NCBI GenBank assembly: GCA_034189325.1
Contig: JAXHUM010000049.1
Span: 90,009 to 154,008 of the forward strand
Origin: JAXHUM01 sp034189325
GTDB lineage: Bacteria; Desulfobacterota; DSM-4660; Desulfatiglandales; Desulfatiglandaceae
Direction: 5' to 3'
Length of the DNA stretch: 64,000 nt
Shown: positions 8,865 to 18,340 of the stretch, in pieces
How the letters are laid out: each line of letters begins with the position of its first letter
Numbering within the stretch: the stretch's first letter is position 1
Program-made: the position numbers and the translations under genes
Notes under the pieces: model-generated
What the model was told of the DNA's origin: nothing
The model's database searches: none
What the model saw: the letters and a program-made list of their open reading frames with translations, nothing else

Positions 8865-11594
8865 CTACGTCTTTCCAGTCTTATCTTCCAGAGCCGCATG
8901 AGCTGCCGCCAGGCGCGCTATGGGCACTCGGAAGGGACTACACGATACGTAGTCCAGCCCAATCTTGTGGAAAAAATTGACGGACCTTGCATCGCCGCCA
9001 TGTTCTCCACACACGCCCAAATGTAGGTCAGGATGCGCTCCACGACCCTTTTCAACGGCGATACGAATCAATTCCCCTATGCCCCTCTGGTCGATGGAGG
9101 TGAAAGGGTCTTCTTCATAAATACCGATGTCTACATAGTAGGGCAGAAAGGAGCCGGAATCGTCTCGAGAAAAACCGCAACCCATCTGTGTCAGATCGTT
9201 GGTGCCGAAACTAAAGAAATCGGCATACTGAGCGATCTCATCCGCCGTGACCGCAGCCCGCGGGACCTCGATCATCGTTCCGACCCTATAATCGAGGTCC
9301 TTTAGTCCGGTCTCCTCCATTATTGTTTCGGCAACAGCCACAATGGTTTGACGTTGATTCTCCAGTTCTTTAGCAGTGCTCACTAAAGGAACCATGATCT
9401 CAGGATGGACTTCGATTCCCTCCCGGGTAAGTTTTGCGGAGGCCTCCAGTATCGCGCGGGCTTGCATCCTTGACACTTCCGGCATGGTGACACCGACGCG
9501 GCATCCACGATGTCCAAGCATTGGATTGAATTCATGAAGTTGATCAACCCGACGTTTGATCTCATCTGGGCTCACTCTGAGATCAGAGGCTATTTCTGCG
9601 ATCTTCTCCTCTTCGTCGTTGTTGGGCAAAAACTCATGCAATGGAGGATCCAGGAGCCGGATCGTGACCTCATAGGGGCTCATGGCCTTGAGGATGCCGT
9701 AAAAATCGTCCCGCTGATAGGGCAAGAGTTTCTCAAGGGCTTCGGAGCGCTCTTCATGGGAATCGGAAAGGATCATCGTGCGCATAATGCGGATCCTTTC
9801 TTCCCCGAAAAACATATGTTCGGTTCGAGTAAGACCGATCCCACGGGCCCCGAACCTTCGTGCAATCTCGGCATCTTGCGGAGTGTCGGCGTTCGTTCGG
9901 ACATTCAGTCTGGCATACTTGTCCGAGATGTCCATCAGCCGTCCATACCACACATTAGACACAGGGTCAGCAGCGACAACCGGTATTTTCCCCTCGTAAA
10001 CAATACCTTTTGTACCGTTCAGGGTAATCCAATCGCCTTCTTTTAATGTTATGTTATCCACGGCAATCGTGCCATCCTTATAATTGATATCAAGATCACC
10101 ACACCCCACGACGCAGCATTTGCCCCAACCGCGCGCAACCAGCGCGGCATGACTGGTCATGCCACCATGGGCGGTGAGTATGCCTTCGGCAGCGCGCATT
10201 CCATCAACATCTTCCGGACTGGTTTCTGAACGAACAAGGATAACCTTCTCGCCCCTCTTGGCCCACGACCAGGCACGTTCACTGCTCAGCACGATCTTGC
10301 CAAGAGCTCCACCAGGTCCGGCGGCCAGCCCCTTGGCCAGAACGGGGGCATTCTTCTCTTCATTCGGGTCGAGCATGGGGTGCAGGAGTTCGTCGAGCTG
10401 GCCGGGTTGTACACGCATAAGTGCCGCCTCTTCGTCGATCAGACCTTCATCCAGCATATCAACGGCCATGCGAAGCGCGGCCAATCCGCTCCGCTTGCCG
10501 GTCCGGGTCTGAAGCATCCATAACCTGCCATTTTCTATCGTAAATTCGAGATCCTGCATGTCGTGATAGTGTTTCTCGAGCCTATCACGTATGTCAACAA
10601 GTTGTCGGTACAGGTCGGGAAGGAGCTCTTCAAGAGAAGGAAGTTGATCGTTCTTTCCAGGTTGTTTGCAATATTGATTCAGAGCGTTGGGCGTGCGAAT
10701 ACCCGCCACAACATCTTCTCCCTGGGCGTTGACAAGCCATTCGCCGAAGAAATGTGGGTCCCCAGTGGCGGGATCGCGGGTGAAAGCGACGCCCGTAGCA
10801 CTGTCCTGTCCCATGTTTCCAAAGACCATGGACTGCACGTTTACGGCCGTCCCCCATTCCTCCGGGATGTTTTCAATCCGACGGTAGGAAACGGCGCGTT
10901 TCCCACGCCACGACTGAAATACCGCACAAATACCACCCCAGAGCTGTTCCCAGGGATCATCAGGGAAACTCTTTCCCAGGACCTGTTCAACTTTCACCTT
11001 GTAGTCATCACATAGCTGTTTCAAATCGTCTGTAGTTAGATCCGTGTCTAAACGATAGCCACGATCTTTCTTGACCCCGGCCAGAAGGGATTCCAACTGA
11101 GGTCGAATGGCCATTTCTTCATGATCCGGCTCCACACCGGCCGCCTTTTCCATCACCACATCGGAGTACATCGTGATCAAACGCCTGTAGGCATCGTAGA
11201 CAAAGCGAGCATTTCCGGACTGTTCGATCATGCCGGGTATCGTTGCACCGCACAGGCCGATATTCAGAATGGTTTCCATCATTCCCGGCATGGACTGGCG
11301 AGCACCGGATCGAACTGAGACTAAAAGCGGGTTGTCAACATCCCCGAACTGTCGGCCCATAATCGCTTCTATCCAACCCATCGCCCTTTTACACTGATCA
11401 ACAACCTCTTCAGGGAGGTTCCCATTGGTTTTAAAAAAAACCGCGTTCGTTTCAGTGGTGATTGTAAATCCAGGAGGGACCGGGATTCCGAGGTTTGTCA
11501 TCTCCGCAAGGTTCGCTCCCTTTCCTCCCAACTCATTTTTCATTTCCGCTGTACCTTCTGCTTTACCTTCACCGAATGTATAAACGTATTGCAT
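8865..11594 (-). CDS. ppdK: Pyruvate, phosphate dikinase
   Basis: A 909-residue enzyme that interconverts pyruvate + ATP + Pi and phosphoenolpyruvate + AMP + PPi in the cytoplasm. The N-terminal nucleotide-binding domain starts ELGGKGANLAEM (about 21-32). The swivelling phosphohistidine domain carries HGGMTSHAALVARGWGK. The C-terminal TIM barrel ends with FGTNDLTQM and the catalytic cysteine in GVCGEHGGD (about residue 862). Full length compared with the clostridial and plant enzymes (about 870-950). In an anaerobe it can serve gluconeogenesis or PPi-linked glycolysis. It stands alone between the nitronate monooxygenase-like gene and the sensor kinase, all on the minus strand. No clear terminator was found in the 171 bp downstream. 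Confidence 0.97.
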   Translation of the reverse strand: MQYVYTFGEGKAEGTAEMKNELGGKGANLAEMTNLGIPVPPGFTITTETNAVFFKTNGNLPEEVVDQCKRAMGWIEAIMGRQFGDVDNPLLVSVRSGARQSMPGMMETILNIGLCGATIPGMIEQSGNARFVYDAYRRLITMYSDVVMEKAAGVEPDHEEMAIRPQLESLLAGVKKDRGYRLDTDLTTDDLKQLCDDYKVKVEQVLGKSFPDDPWEQLWGGICAVFQSWRGKRAVSYRRIENIPEEWGTAVNVQSMVFGNMGQDSATGVAFTRDPATGDPHFFGEWLVNAQGEDVVAGIRTPNALNQYCKQPGKNDQLPSLEELLPDLYRQLVDIRDRLEKHYHDMQDLEFTIENGRLWMLQTRTGKRSGLAALRMAVDMLDEGLIDEEAALMRVQPGQLDELLHPMLDPNEEKNAPVLAKGLAAGPGGALGKIVLSSERAWSWAKRGEKVILVRSETSPEDVDGMRAAEGILTAHGGMTSHAALVARGWGKCCVVGCGDLDINYKDGTIAVDNITLKEGDWITLNGTKGIVYEGKIPVVAADPVSNVWYGRLMDISDKYARLNVRTNADTPQDAEIARRFGARGIGLTRTEHMFFGEERIRIMRTMILSDSHEERSEALEKLLPYQRDDFYGILKAMSPYEVTIRLLDPPLHEFLPNNDEEEKIAEIASDLRVSPDEIKRRVDQLHEFNPMLGHRGCRVGVTMPEVSRMQARAILEASAKLTREGIEVHPEIMVPLVSTAKELENQRQTIVAVAETIMEETGLKDLDYRVGTMIEVPRAAVTADEIAQYADFFSFGTNDLTQMGCGFSRDDSGSFLPYYVDIGIYEEDPFTSIDQRGIGELIRIAVEKGRGAHPDLHLGVCGEHGGDARSVNFFHKIGLDYVSCSPFRVPIARLAAAHAALEDKTGKT

Positions 11595-11696
11595 GGTATT
11601 TCCCTTTTAAGATGTAGAATAACAGCTCGCTCAAAGAGATACTGAGGTTGAGCATGTCCCCGTCGATTGATAGTTCCTGAAAGCCCTGTGTAGAAC

Positions 11697-12967
11697 TCAG
11701 GTGAGTTGTTGTTTTGCCTCTTCCGCCTGTCTCATGAAATTAGCTACAATATCCTTGCAGGGAAGGATATCATGGATGAGGCCCACTCCTTGACCGGCGG
11801 CAAAAAAACCCCTGTTGGAATCGCCATATATCAGAGATGCGGCTGTGGCGCTGCCGCCGTGCTCTTCCAATGGAGGCTCATAAGATTCCATCAGCATATC
11901 ATAATTGATCATGCCAGCATGATCCACAAGAACTTGCCTTATTTTGTCATTTACAATCAATCGCAAGGAACCGCGCCTTTCCCCTGTGAATCCCCTGTTC
12001 CCTGATCCCGCCTGAGCGACGTTTCCGTGGCGGATTGCCAGGGTATCTCCATCCCAGCTATCGACTAAGGCCTTTTTATAATTTTCATGGGCCGGGCTTT
12101 CCGTGCTCGCGATAAATCGTGTTCCCATGTATACACCATGCGCTCCAAGGGCCATGGCGCCTATGAGCTGCCGACCATGTGCCACTCCGCCGCCTGCCAC
12201 AATCGGTATTTTAACCACCTCCGCCACCTGTGGGACAAGGCAGAAGGTCGTGTTCTGATCAAAACCACTATGACCACCACCGTCGGTACCTGAAACAACA
12301 ACTGCGTCAACGCCGATACTCTCCGCCTTCTGAGCATGTTTGACGGCGGCACAGACATGAATAACCTTCATTCCTGCCTTTTTAAGTCTCTCCGTATGTA
12401 TCATGGGATTGCCTTGAGACACGACGGCAACGGGCACTTCTTCCTCAATCCCAACCTCAATGCAACGTTCGCTGAAAGCCTTATCCAGACCGGCCGATCC
12501 GACCACGAAGTTGACTGCAAAGGGACGGTCGGTTATGGACCGGACAATTTGAATCTCCTTCCTCAACCGTTCACCTGTCTCCTTTACATCTTTCGTCACG
12601 ACTCTTGCCCCTGCATTGGGACCTATGGTTCCGAGCCCTCCTGCCTTTGAAATAGCACCGACCATCTTGCCGTCTGTGACCCAGGCCATNNNNNNNNNNN
12701 NNNNNNNNNNNNNNNNNNNNNNNNNNNNNNNNNNNNNNNNNNNNNNNNNNNNNNNNNNNNNNNNNNNNNNNNNNNNNNNNNNNNNNNNNGTTCACCTGTC
12801 TCCTTTACATCTTTCGTCACGACTCTTGCCCCTGCATTGGGACCTATGGTTCCGAGCCCTCCTGCCTTTGAAATAGCACCGACCATCTTGCCGTCTGTGA
12901 CCCAGGCCATGGCGGCCAGAACGATCGGGTGTTCAATTCCCAGAAGTGTGGTTAAGGCTGTTTTCAT
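11697..12967 (-). CDS. FMN-dependent nitronate monooxygenase / FabK-like flavoprotein, interrupted by scaffold gap
   Basis: The gene is split in this sequence by 100 N at 12690-12789, flanked by two copies of the same 121 bp. Removing one copy and the Ns restores one open frame of 349 residues starting MKTALTTLLGIEHPIV at 12967, with GGGAGAAG upstream. The TIM-barrel flavoprotein shows GGLGTIGPNAG near the N-terminus, SGTDGGGHSGF and VAGGGVAHGRQLIGAMALGAH, which bind FMN phosphate. Relatives include 2-nitropropane dioxygenase/nitronate monooxygenase and the enoyl-ACP reductase FabK; sequence reading alone does not separate these. The gene itself is probably intact in the organism, and the break is an assembly artefact. 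Confidence 0.85.
12569..12910. other. Scaffold gap (100 N) flanked by duplicated contig ends
   Basis: Bases 12690-12789 are 100 N, a conventional unknown-size gap. The 121 bp before it (12569-12689) recur after it (12790-12910), and the two copies match at every position I compared. This is what happens when two overlapping contig ends are scaffolded without being merged. Collapsing the overlap yields one continuous gene. Confidence 0.93.
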
Positions 12968-13152
12968 CGCTTTCTTCTCCCTTCAGATTGATTGAAAGAC
13001 ATATATGTTGTGCTAACATCCCTCATTGATGGTGTCAACAGGTTATGGGGACAGGCCGAATTGAGCGCCGATAACATCTATCTTTCGTAAAATTGTTGTT
13101 GAAGGTCAGCCTTTGAGTATGCGAACGTGCTTACTTTCTCTACTTTTTTATT

Positions 13153-13926
13153 CTACCACATTCCGCACGGTCCTGTATAGGAGAGGATGTGCTTTCCTGC
13201 CAGGGCGCATAGGATCAAGAGAATCACTTCTATGATTTCATTGGCGGTTCCGAGTAGATCCCCCGTGATTCCCCCGAATCGACTTCGGCATTTGATCTTG
13301 AACAACCATGCCATGAGCCAGGACATTCCTAAAAGGACCATGCCGACCGGGCCGAATGGAAGGCAGACCAGAAGACAGAGGGCATGAGAAAACAGCCTGT
13401 GCCGACCAGATGCTCCAAGGATAAAGGCGCCTGCCATGCCTTCGTCGGCTCGGGCATAGGGGAGGGTGGTTATGAGTTCTACCAGCATGGCTCGCGAGCA
13501 GGCGAATATAGGGGGAATCAAGAAGGTGGACCCCGAAAACACAAGCCGCTCAAGAGCAAGCCATTTTGCCAAGACAAAGATGATCAAGGCCAGGCCTCCA
13601 AAGGTGCCCAAGCGGACATCTTTCATAATAGCGAGCCTTTTCTCCCTATCATGAAAGCCGCCAAGGGAATCGGCCCAATCAGCCAACCCGTCGAGATGTA
13701 ATCCCCCTGTGAGCCATATTCCTGCGGCGACCATAAAAAGAGAGCAGCCGGCAGGCCACTGTTCAAAGGGGAGTCGTGTCCATCCATAGCTGATTCCGTA
13801 AAGAATAAGACCCAAGATCAGGCCTACCGCAGGAAACCAGGGGAGAGAGGCGAAAAAGTCATCAGCCTCCTTTCCGGGAACAGGCAGGGAGGTCAGGGTC
13901 CTGAAAGCACTTATAAAACCTTTCAT
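13153..13926 (-). CDS. cobS: Adenosylcobinamide-GDP ribazoletransferase (cobalamin synthase)
   Basis: A 257-residue polytopic membrane enzyme that joins adenosylcobinamide-GDP to alpha-ribazole to complete the lower ligand of cobalamin. It starts MKGFISAFRTLTSLPVPG, like other CobS proteins, and has the conserved acidic motif GGLHLDGLADWADSLGG near residues 75-90, expected to bind Mg. A second family landmark is CRSRFGGITGDLLGTANEI near the C-terminus. It follows cobT by 14 bp on the same strand, so both are expected to be under the cobalamin riboswitch upstream of cobT. No cobU or cobC is next to them in this window. Confidence 0.95.
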   Translation of the reverse strand: MKGFISAFRTLTSLPVPGKEADDFFASLPWFPAVGLILGLILYGISYGWTRLPFEQWPAGCSLFMVAAGIWLTGGLHLDGLADWADSLGGFHDREKRLAIMKDVRLGTFGGLALIIFVLAKWLALERLVFSGSTFLIPPIFACSRAMLVELITTLPYARADEGMAGAFILGASGRHRLFSHALCLLVCLPFGPVGMVLLGMSWLMAWLFKIKCRSRFGGITGDLLGTANEIIEVILLILCALAGKHILSYTGPCGMW

Positions 13927-13940
13927 ATCAGTATCCTATG

Positions 13941-14990
13941 TTAGGCGCCAGGTTCTATTCCAACGTCTTCGAATGTGGCCATTTCATTATAGATCCGTAA
14001 GGAGTCCTCAATAATACCCATTGCCAAAACAGCTCCTGTGCCCTCGCCGAGTCGGAGGTCCAGATCGAGTATCGGGCGTATCCCCTCTCTTTCAAACAGG
14101 ACTTTGTGCCCTGTTTCGGAAGACTTGTGGGAGAAAAAAAGGTAGTCTTTCACTCTGGGATCCAGACGCATGGCCACAAGGGCCCCTGCGCTTGAGATAA
14201 ACCCGTCCACGACAAGGACCATACGGTTGGCCGCTCCCCCCAAACAGAGCCCGCAGATACCTGCGATCTCAAGCCCTCCCACACCTGCCAGGGTGAGTAG
14301 GGGGTCATCAACTGCTGTCCTGTTTATCGCAAGGGCTTTTTTGATAACCTTAACCTTTCGCTTTAGGGCGTCGTCATCCAGGCCTGTCCCTCTACCTGTT
14401 ACATCTTCAGGAGAGGCGGGAAGGAGAGCGGAAAAGAGGGCCGAGGCAGGCGTTGTGTTCCCAATGCCCATCTCGCCGGTGGCAATCATCCTGACTCCCC
14501 TGTTTTTGGCATGGTACGCCATTTCAATACCTACATGAATCGCCTTCTCCGCCTGTTCAGGGGTCATGGCCGGACCTAGGGCGATATTTCCTGCGGACCT
14601 TTTCACATTTTTCCTGATCAACCCGTCCGCATCGTCAAGATCCTCCTTCATTCCGATATCAATAACCGATACACCTGCGCCTGCAGAGCGGGCAAGGACA
14701 TTGATCGCAGCGCCCCCGGTCAAAAAGTTCCGTACCATCGAACGCGTGACCTCTTGGGGGTAAGCGCTGACCCCTTCAATTACCACCTCATGGTCTCCGG
14801 CAAAGACGAAGACCTCTTTTTTTTCGACGGACGGTCTTTCCTGTTCCTGGATACTCACAACCCTGGCCGTGATCTCCTCCAAATATCCCAAACTACCCCT
14901 TGGTTTTGTGAGACTATCCAGTTTGTCCTTGGCTTTTTTGACCCAATCTCCTGAAAGAGAAGAGATTTCTTCAAAGATCTGATTTTTCAA
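13941..14990 (-). CDS. cobT: Nicotinate-nucleotide-dimethylbenzimidazole phosphoribosyltransferase
   Basis: A 349-residue enzyme that makes alpha-ribazole phosphate from dimethylbenzimidazole (or another base) and nicotinate mononucleotide. Recognisable segments are LDSLTKPRGSLGYLEE near the N-terminus, VFAGDHEVV, GEMGIGNTTPASAL and the C-terminal RLGEGTGAVLAM with its catalytic Glu. An upstream ATG would extend the frame to 15086, but that extension runs through the riboswitch terminator hairpin and is not credible. The TTG at 14990 has GGGAGG upstream and gives the usual family length of about 350, so it is chosen. It is the first gene of the riboswitch-controlled cobT-cobS unit. Confidence 0.93.
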   Translation of the reverse strand: MKNQIFEEISSLSGDWVKKAKDKLDSLTKPRGSLGYLEEITARVVSIQEQERPSVEKKEVFVFAGDHEVVIEGVSAYPQEVTRSMVRNFLTGGAAINVLARSAGAGVSVIDIGMKEDLDDADGLIRKNVKRSAGNIALGPAMTPEQAEKAIHVGIEMAYHAKNRGVRMIATGEMGIGNTTPASALFSALLPASPEDVTGRGTGLDDDALKRKVKVIKKALAINRTAVDDPLLTLAGVGGLEIAGICGLCLGGAANRMVLVVDGFISSAGALVAMRLDPRVKDYLFFSHKSSETGHKVLFEREGIRPILDLDLRLGEGTGAVLAMGIIEDSLRIYNEMATFEDVGIEPGA

Positions 14991-15025
14991 TGCTGACACC
15001 CTCCCTATATAAGAAGTAAAATGAC

Positions 15026-15070
15026 AAAAAAAACCGCACGGAACATGACGCACGTTCATGCTCCGGGCGG
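15026..15070 (-). terminator. Intrinsic terminator between cobalamin riboswitch and cobT
   Basis: Read on the minus strand, a 15-base stem (15070 to 15056 pairing with 15048 to 15034) has one mismatch and one G-U pair, a 7-base loop and then a run of Ts at 15033-15026. It lies between the 3' end of the riboswitch and the cobT Shine-Dalgarno. That is where the expression platform of a transcription-terminating B12 riboswitch belongs. Presumed action: terminate when adenosylcobalamin is bound. Confidence 0.85.
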
Positions 15071-15094
15071 CTTTTGGCGTTACCAACCCGGTAT

Positions 15095-15335
15095 TAACAG
15101 CAGGTAGGTCTTCTGGCTTTCCCCCTCTCAGCTCGCCTTCCCATTCCCTATAGGGAACAGTGACTTTTTATCCAAAGCGCCTTTTGGCTCAGCAAGGAAC
15201 ATTACTGAGAGATCGTGACACAGTCACTTTGACAGACTGTGCAGGGATTACAGCATCGGCCACAATGCGATGGATTCACACCATCTTCCCTCTTGCCTCC
15301 TGGTGCTCCCAGGAGGGCACCTATTGTCAGACCGG
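15095..15335 (-). ncRNA. Cobalamin (AdoCbl) riboswitch upstream of cobT-cobS
   Basis: On the minus strand the region contains, in order, an AATAGGTGCC start, a GC-rich hairpin, AGAGGGAAGATGGTGTGAAT, GCCGATGCTGTAATCCC, and at the 3' end GGGAATGGGAAGGC followed by AAGCCAGAAGACCTACCTG. These are the conserved core blocks of the B12-box family (GGGAA, GGTG-GAATCC, GCTGT and the terminal GCCAG-AGACC-ACCTG). The element sits directly ahead of a terminator hairpin and cobT, so it should switch off the last steps of cobalamin assembly when the cofactor is abundant. A TTGACA on the minus strand at 15446-15441 could be its -35, but no good -10 accompanies it. Ends are approximate. Confidence 0.88.
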
Positions 15336-15689
15336 CGGACCTTCCCAAGTCATCTCCCTGACCAGAGAGGCCCTTTTCTTAGATTTGATAAAATGCCTAT
15401 TTTTGACTGTTGAGAAAAACTTAAATATTTTGTTCAACTCTGTCAACTGAAATGAGATATCTGCAAACCCGATTGTTTGATCCCTGCATGCCCTATCCCA
15501 GGTAAAGTATTGATTCCCGGAGAGTGATAGATTATATTGATGGTGACGCAATGAACTGCGGTGTATTCAAAAGAGATATTTTGAGCGAATATATCGCCAG
15601 AATGCAAAGTCGATCTTTGAAGTCTTGATAACTAATCCGCATCATTTAAAGAGAGTTTTCTTTCTCATGGACAATAGGAGGGGGGAATA
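15336..15689. other. Divergent spacer between the riboswitch and the CBS-domain gene
   Basis: About 350 bp with no supported gene. It must carry the minus-strand promoter for the riboswitch transcript and the plus-strand promoter for the CBS-domain gene. Both ends are AT-rich, but no complete promoter pair is clear enough to call. Confidence 0.4.
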
Positions 15690-16154
15690 ATGGCCCGAGC
15701 AAAAGAGATTATGACTACAAAGGTCATCACGGTCTTCCCTGATACCACGATTGCTGAAGCTGCAAAGCTGATGCTTGAGAACCATTTCAATGGATTGCCC
15801 GTAGTTGACGAAGGGGGTCGTCTGACAGGAATTATCTGTCAGAATGACTTGATCTTCCAACAAAAAAAGATCCCCATTCCCTCTTTTTTCACGGTCCTGG
15901 ATAGCCTAATACCCCTGGGTTCTGAGAAAAGCATTGAAAAGGAGGTGAAAAAGATTTCTGCGGTTACAGTGGAAAGTGCCATGACTCATGACCCCATCAC
16001 GGTGGACCCTGAAACCGATATCGAGGAGATCGCCTCACTGATGATAAAACACTCCATCCACAGCCTGCCTGTCCTGGATCAGGGAAAACTGGTCGGCATA
16101 GTAGGTAAGGAAGACATCTTGAGAACACTTCTACCCGGAGGGAAGCCTGGTTAA
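15690..16154 (+). CDS. Tandem CBS-domain protein
   Basis: A 154-residue soluble protein made almost entirely of two CBS motifs, about 7-60 (AKEIMTTKVITVFPDTTIAEAAKLM) and about 93-150 (VESAMTHDPITVDPETDIEEIASLM). Such pairs form a Bateman module that usually binds adenine nucleotides and regulates a partner protein; here it stands alone. The ATG is preceded by AGGAGGGGGG. No enzyme domain is fused, and the downstream MmgE/PrpD gene is 150 bp away, so a functional link is not obvious. The ligand and partner cannot be told from the sequence. Confidence 0.88.
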   Translation: MARAKEIMTTKVITVFPDTTIAEAAKLMLENHFNGLPVVDEGGRLTGIICQNDLIFQQKKIPIPSFFTVLDSLIPLGSEKSIEKEVKKISAVTVESAMTHDPITVDPETDIEEIASLMIKHSIHSLPVLDQGKLVGIVGKEDILRTLLPGGKPG

Positions 16155-16305
16155 AAAAACACGCCTTTGCAATGCTTGAGGCGCAGCATCCCTCTTTCTA
16201 TCACTCCACGCTCTAATGTAGTGTGTTCCAGTGACCGGTGTTTTGGGACGCTTCTGTTTGTCAGACGCCGGCTCCTGACTGTATCCCCAGCAAAAAGGAG
16301 AGGCT

Positions 16306-17664
16306 ATGGCCGAAGCAAGTATTTCTCGTAAGCTTGCCCGATTTGTAAGTCATCTCACCTATGGGGACCTCACAAACGACCAGACTTATTTGATAAAGAC
16401 ATACTTTCTCGACTGGCTCGCCTCCGCCTTTGCAGGTCAGACCGAAAGACCCATTCAAATCATACTTGAGGTGGTACGTGGATTGGGCGGTCGAGCTCAA
16501 TCCACAATCATACCGGACAGTTCTAAAACCATCAGCCTCCTTGCCGCCTTTGTCAACGGGGCCTCCTCTCATATGGTGGAAATGGATGATCTCCACAGAC
16601 AATCCATTCTTCATCCCGGCTCTGCCGTTATGTCGGCTGTACTGGCCACAGCAGAACAGCAGCACAGGTCTGGAAAGGAATTGATCACTTCTATCGCGGC
16701 CGGTTATGAAGTCGCTGTACGAATAGCTATGGCAGTGGGACCGAGCCACTACCGTTACTGGCATACTACAGCAACGTGCGGCACGTTCGGCGCGGCAGCG
16801 GGGGCATCCAGAATATTCGGTCTGGATGAGGATAAAACGACTTGGGCCCTTGGTTCAGCAGGGACCCAGGCAGCCGGCCTGTGGGCCTTTCTATTGGAAA
16901 ACGCCATGAGCAAGCAACTTCATCCCGGCAAAGCGGCAATGAACGGTATCCTCGCCGCACTGTTAGCCCAAAAGGGGTTCACCGGGGCAGAGAAGATTTT
17001 AGAGGGAGAAAAGGGATTCTTTCAGGCCACATCTGTCGACTTTGACGAGTCCCAATGCCTGAAGGAGCTTGGAAGCGTCTATCTTTTTGAGAGAAACTCC
17101 CTCAAATACCACGCCTCTTGTGGGCACACACATGCTGCGATTGACGCTGTCCTCAGCGCCACAGGGGGAAGGCCTATGGAGGCCCATCTCATAAAAAGGG
17201 TCAATCTCTTTGTCTACCCGCAGGCGATTGATCTCCTGGGCAAGGTGAAGCCTGAGACCCCATATATGGCTAAATTCAGCCTGCCCTTCTGTGTGGCTAC
17301 GGCCTTGAGGTTTGGTCGCGCAGGACTGGGTGACTTTACTCAATCAAAGATTGTGGACCCCGATATTTACGATCTCATTGAAAAGATAAAAATACAGGGT
17401 GATGCTGAACTGGGCCGGAACTACCCTGCACAGTGGCCTGCCCGCATAGAGGTGAAGACAAATGAGGGGGAAACACTCTATGGAGAGGTTGTCTATCCAA
17501 AAGGTGACCCTGAAAACCCCCTTTCAGAGGAGGAACTGTCCCAAAAATTCCTGGACCTTACCAGTGGTATACTCACTTCCTCTAGGGCCAGGATGGTCAT
17601 GGATGAGGTTATGAACCTTGAGGAGGTGTCCGACATTGGGGAGCTTCATATGGCCTTAGACTGA
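16306..17664 (+). CDS. MmgE/PrpD family protein
   Basis: A 452-residue full-length member of the family that includes 2-methylcitrate dehydratase, cis-aconitate decarboxylase and iminodisuccinate epimerase. Visible family segments are DWLASAFAG near the N-terminus, FVNGASSHMVEMDDLHRQSILHPGSAV (about 85-110, where MmgE/PrpD proteins keep active-site Asp and His), and SLKYHASCGHTHAAIDA (about 265-281). AGGAGAGG precedes the ATG. No prpB, prpC or acn gene is nearby, so a methylcitrate cycle is not supported here, and the actual substrate is unknown. Confidence 0.88.
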   Translation: MAEASISRKLARFVSHLTYGDLTNDQTYLIKTYFLDWLASAFAGQTERPIQIILEVVRGLGGRAQSTIIPDSSKTISLLAAFVNGASSHMVEMDDLHRQSILHPGSAVMSAVLATAEQQHRSGKELITSIAAGYEVAVRIAMAVGPSHYRYWHTTATCGTFGAAAGASRIFGLDEDKTTWALGSAGTQAAGLWAFLLENAMSKQLHPGKAAMNGILAALLAQKGFTGAEKILEGEKGFFQATSVDFDESQCLKELGSVYLFERNSLKYHASCGHTHAAIDAVLSATGGRPMEAHLIKRVNLFVYPQAIDLLGKVKPETPYMAKFSLPFCVATALRFGRAGLGDFTQSKIVDPDIYDLIEKIKIQGDAELGRNYPAQWPARIEVKTNEGETLYGEVVYPKGDPENPLSEEELSQKFLDLTSGILTSSRARMVMDEVMNLEEVSDIGELHMALD

Positions 17665-17854
17665 GTTCCCTCTTGAGTCTGTATCGGGTTATCATCTCTT
17701 GGTGCAATAATCTTCAAAACAGATGTCCCTCAGTTTCAAGGGAAAGATGAAGAATACCCTGCCAAGGTTCTTCTTTGACAAGAGAGAGATACTTTCTTTG
17801 AGATGAGGCCTTTCTCCCCAGATTCTTTGGTCTCGTGTAAGAGGTCGGTCTTGT

Positions 17855-18340
17855 CTTACCCGTTTGACCAATCTAGTCCTTGATAACAAATTTCCCGTTC
17901 AAAAAGATTTCTCGCTCAGTTGCTTCTCCCGGCAAATCCATATGAATCAACTCCAGCCTGTCGAGCAAAGACCGAGGCACTTAGTCGACAAAGGAAAAGT
18001 CCTCTGGATTCCCGGTGGCGATCACTATGAGATCCACAGGATAGTTCGAATTACATTCCTCTAAAATCGACTTCTTTTCTTCGAGAACCGGATGGAGAAG
18101 GACCCGCACCTTTGTATCGATGGCAGGAATAGATGGGAGCATCTTCGTTAATGACTTTGCCGATCTAGTCTTCCCTGCCCCCTCTTCTGAAACCAAATAA
18201 AGGTAAGCGCCCGACAATAACACCATTGAAACATCTCTTTTGACACCATCCCTTGCTCGAACATCTGTCTGCGTATCTACTTCATTTCTGACTTCTTCCA
18301 GAATGTAATATCTCAACTGGTGAGTCACAAGCATCGGTTG
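17855..18340 (-). pseudogene. Decayed MoxR/Mg-chelatase-like AAA+ ATPase
   Basis: On the minus strand a 117-codon frame (18334-17981) contains a degraded P-loop, VSEEGAGKTRSAKSL, then MLPSIPAI, then ATGNPEDFSFVD, which resembles the sensor-1 segment of Mg-chelatase/MoxR ATPases. After a TAA stop the same frame continues with VPRSLLDRLELIHMDLPGEA, the expected next block of such ATPases, and ends at a TAG near 17877. The distance from Walker A to NPED is too short and no Walker B aspartates are seen, so an internal segment is missing. The first Gly of Walker A is also lost. Together these indicate a dead remnant. Confidence 0.6.

Noticed and set aside
12571..12967. Two separate partial flavoprotein genes on either side of the N run
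   Set aside because: The flanks are the same 121 bp, so this is one gene broken by scaffolding and not a gene duplication.
14991..15086. Longer cobT reading from an upstream start at 15086
   Set aside because: The extra 32 codons run through the riboswitch terminator hairpin, lack a Shine-Dalgarno and are not part of the family N-terminus. The TTG at 14990 fits length and ribosome site.
17692..17889. 65-codon minus-strand frame after the ATPase remnant
   Set aside because: No conserved motif beyond what could be a decayed tail. It starts within the remnant in another frame and has no ribosome site.
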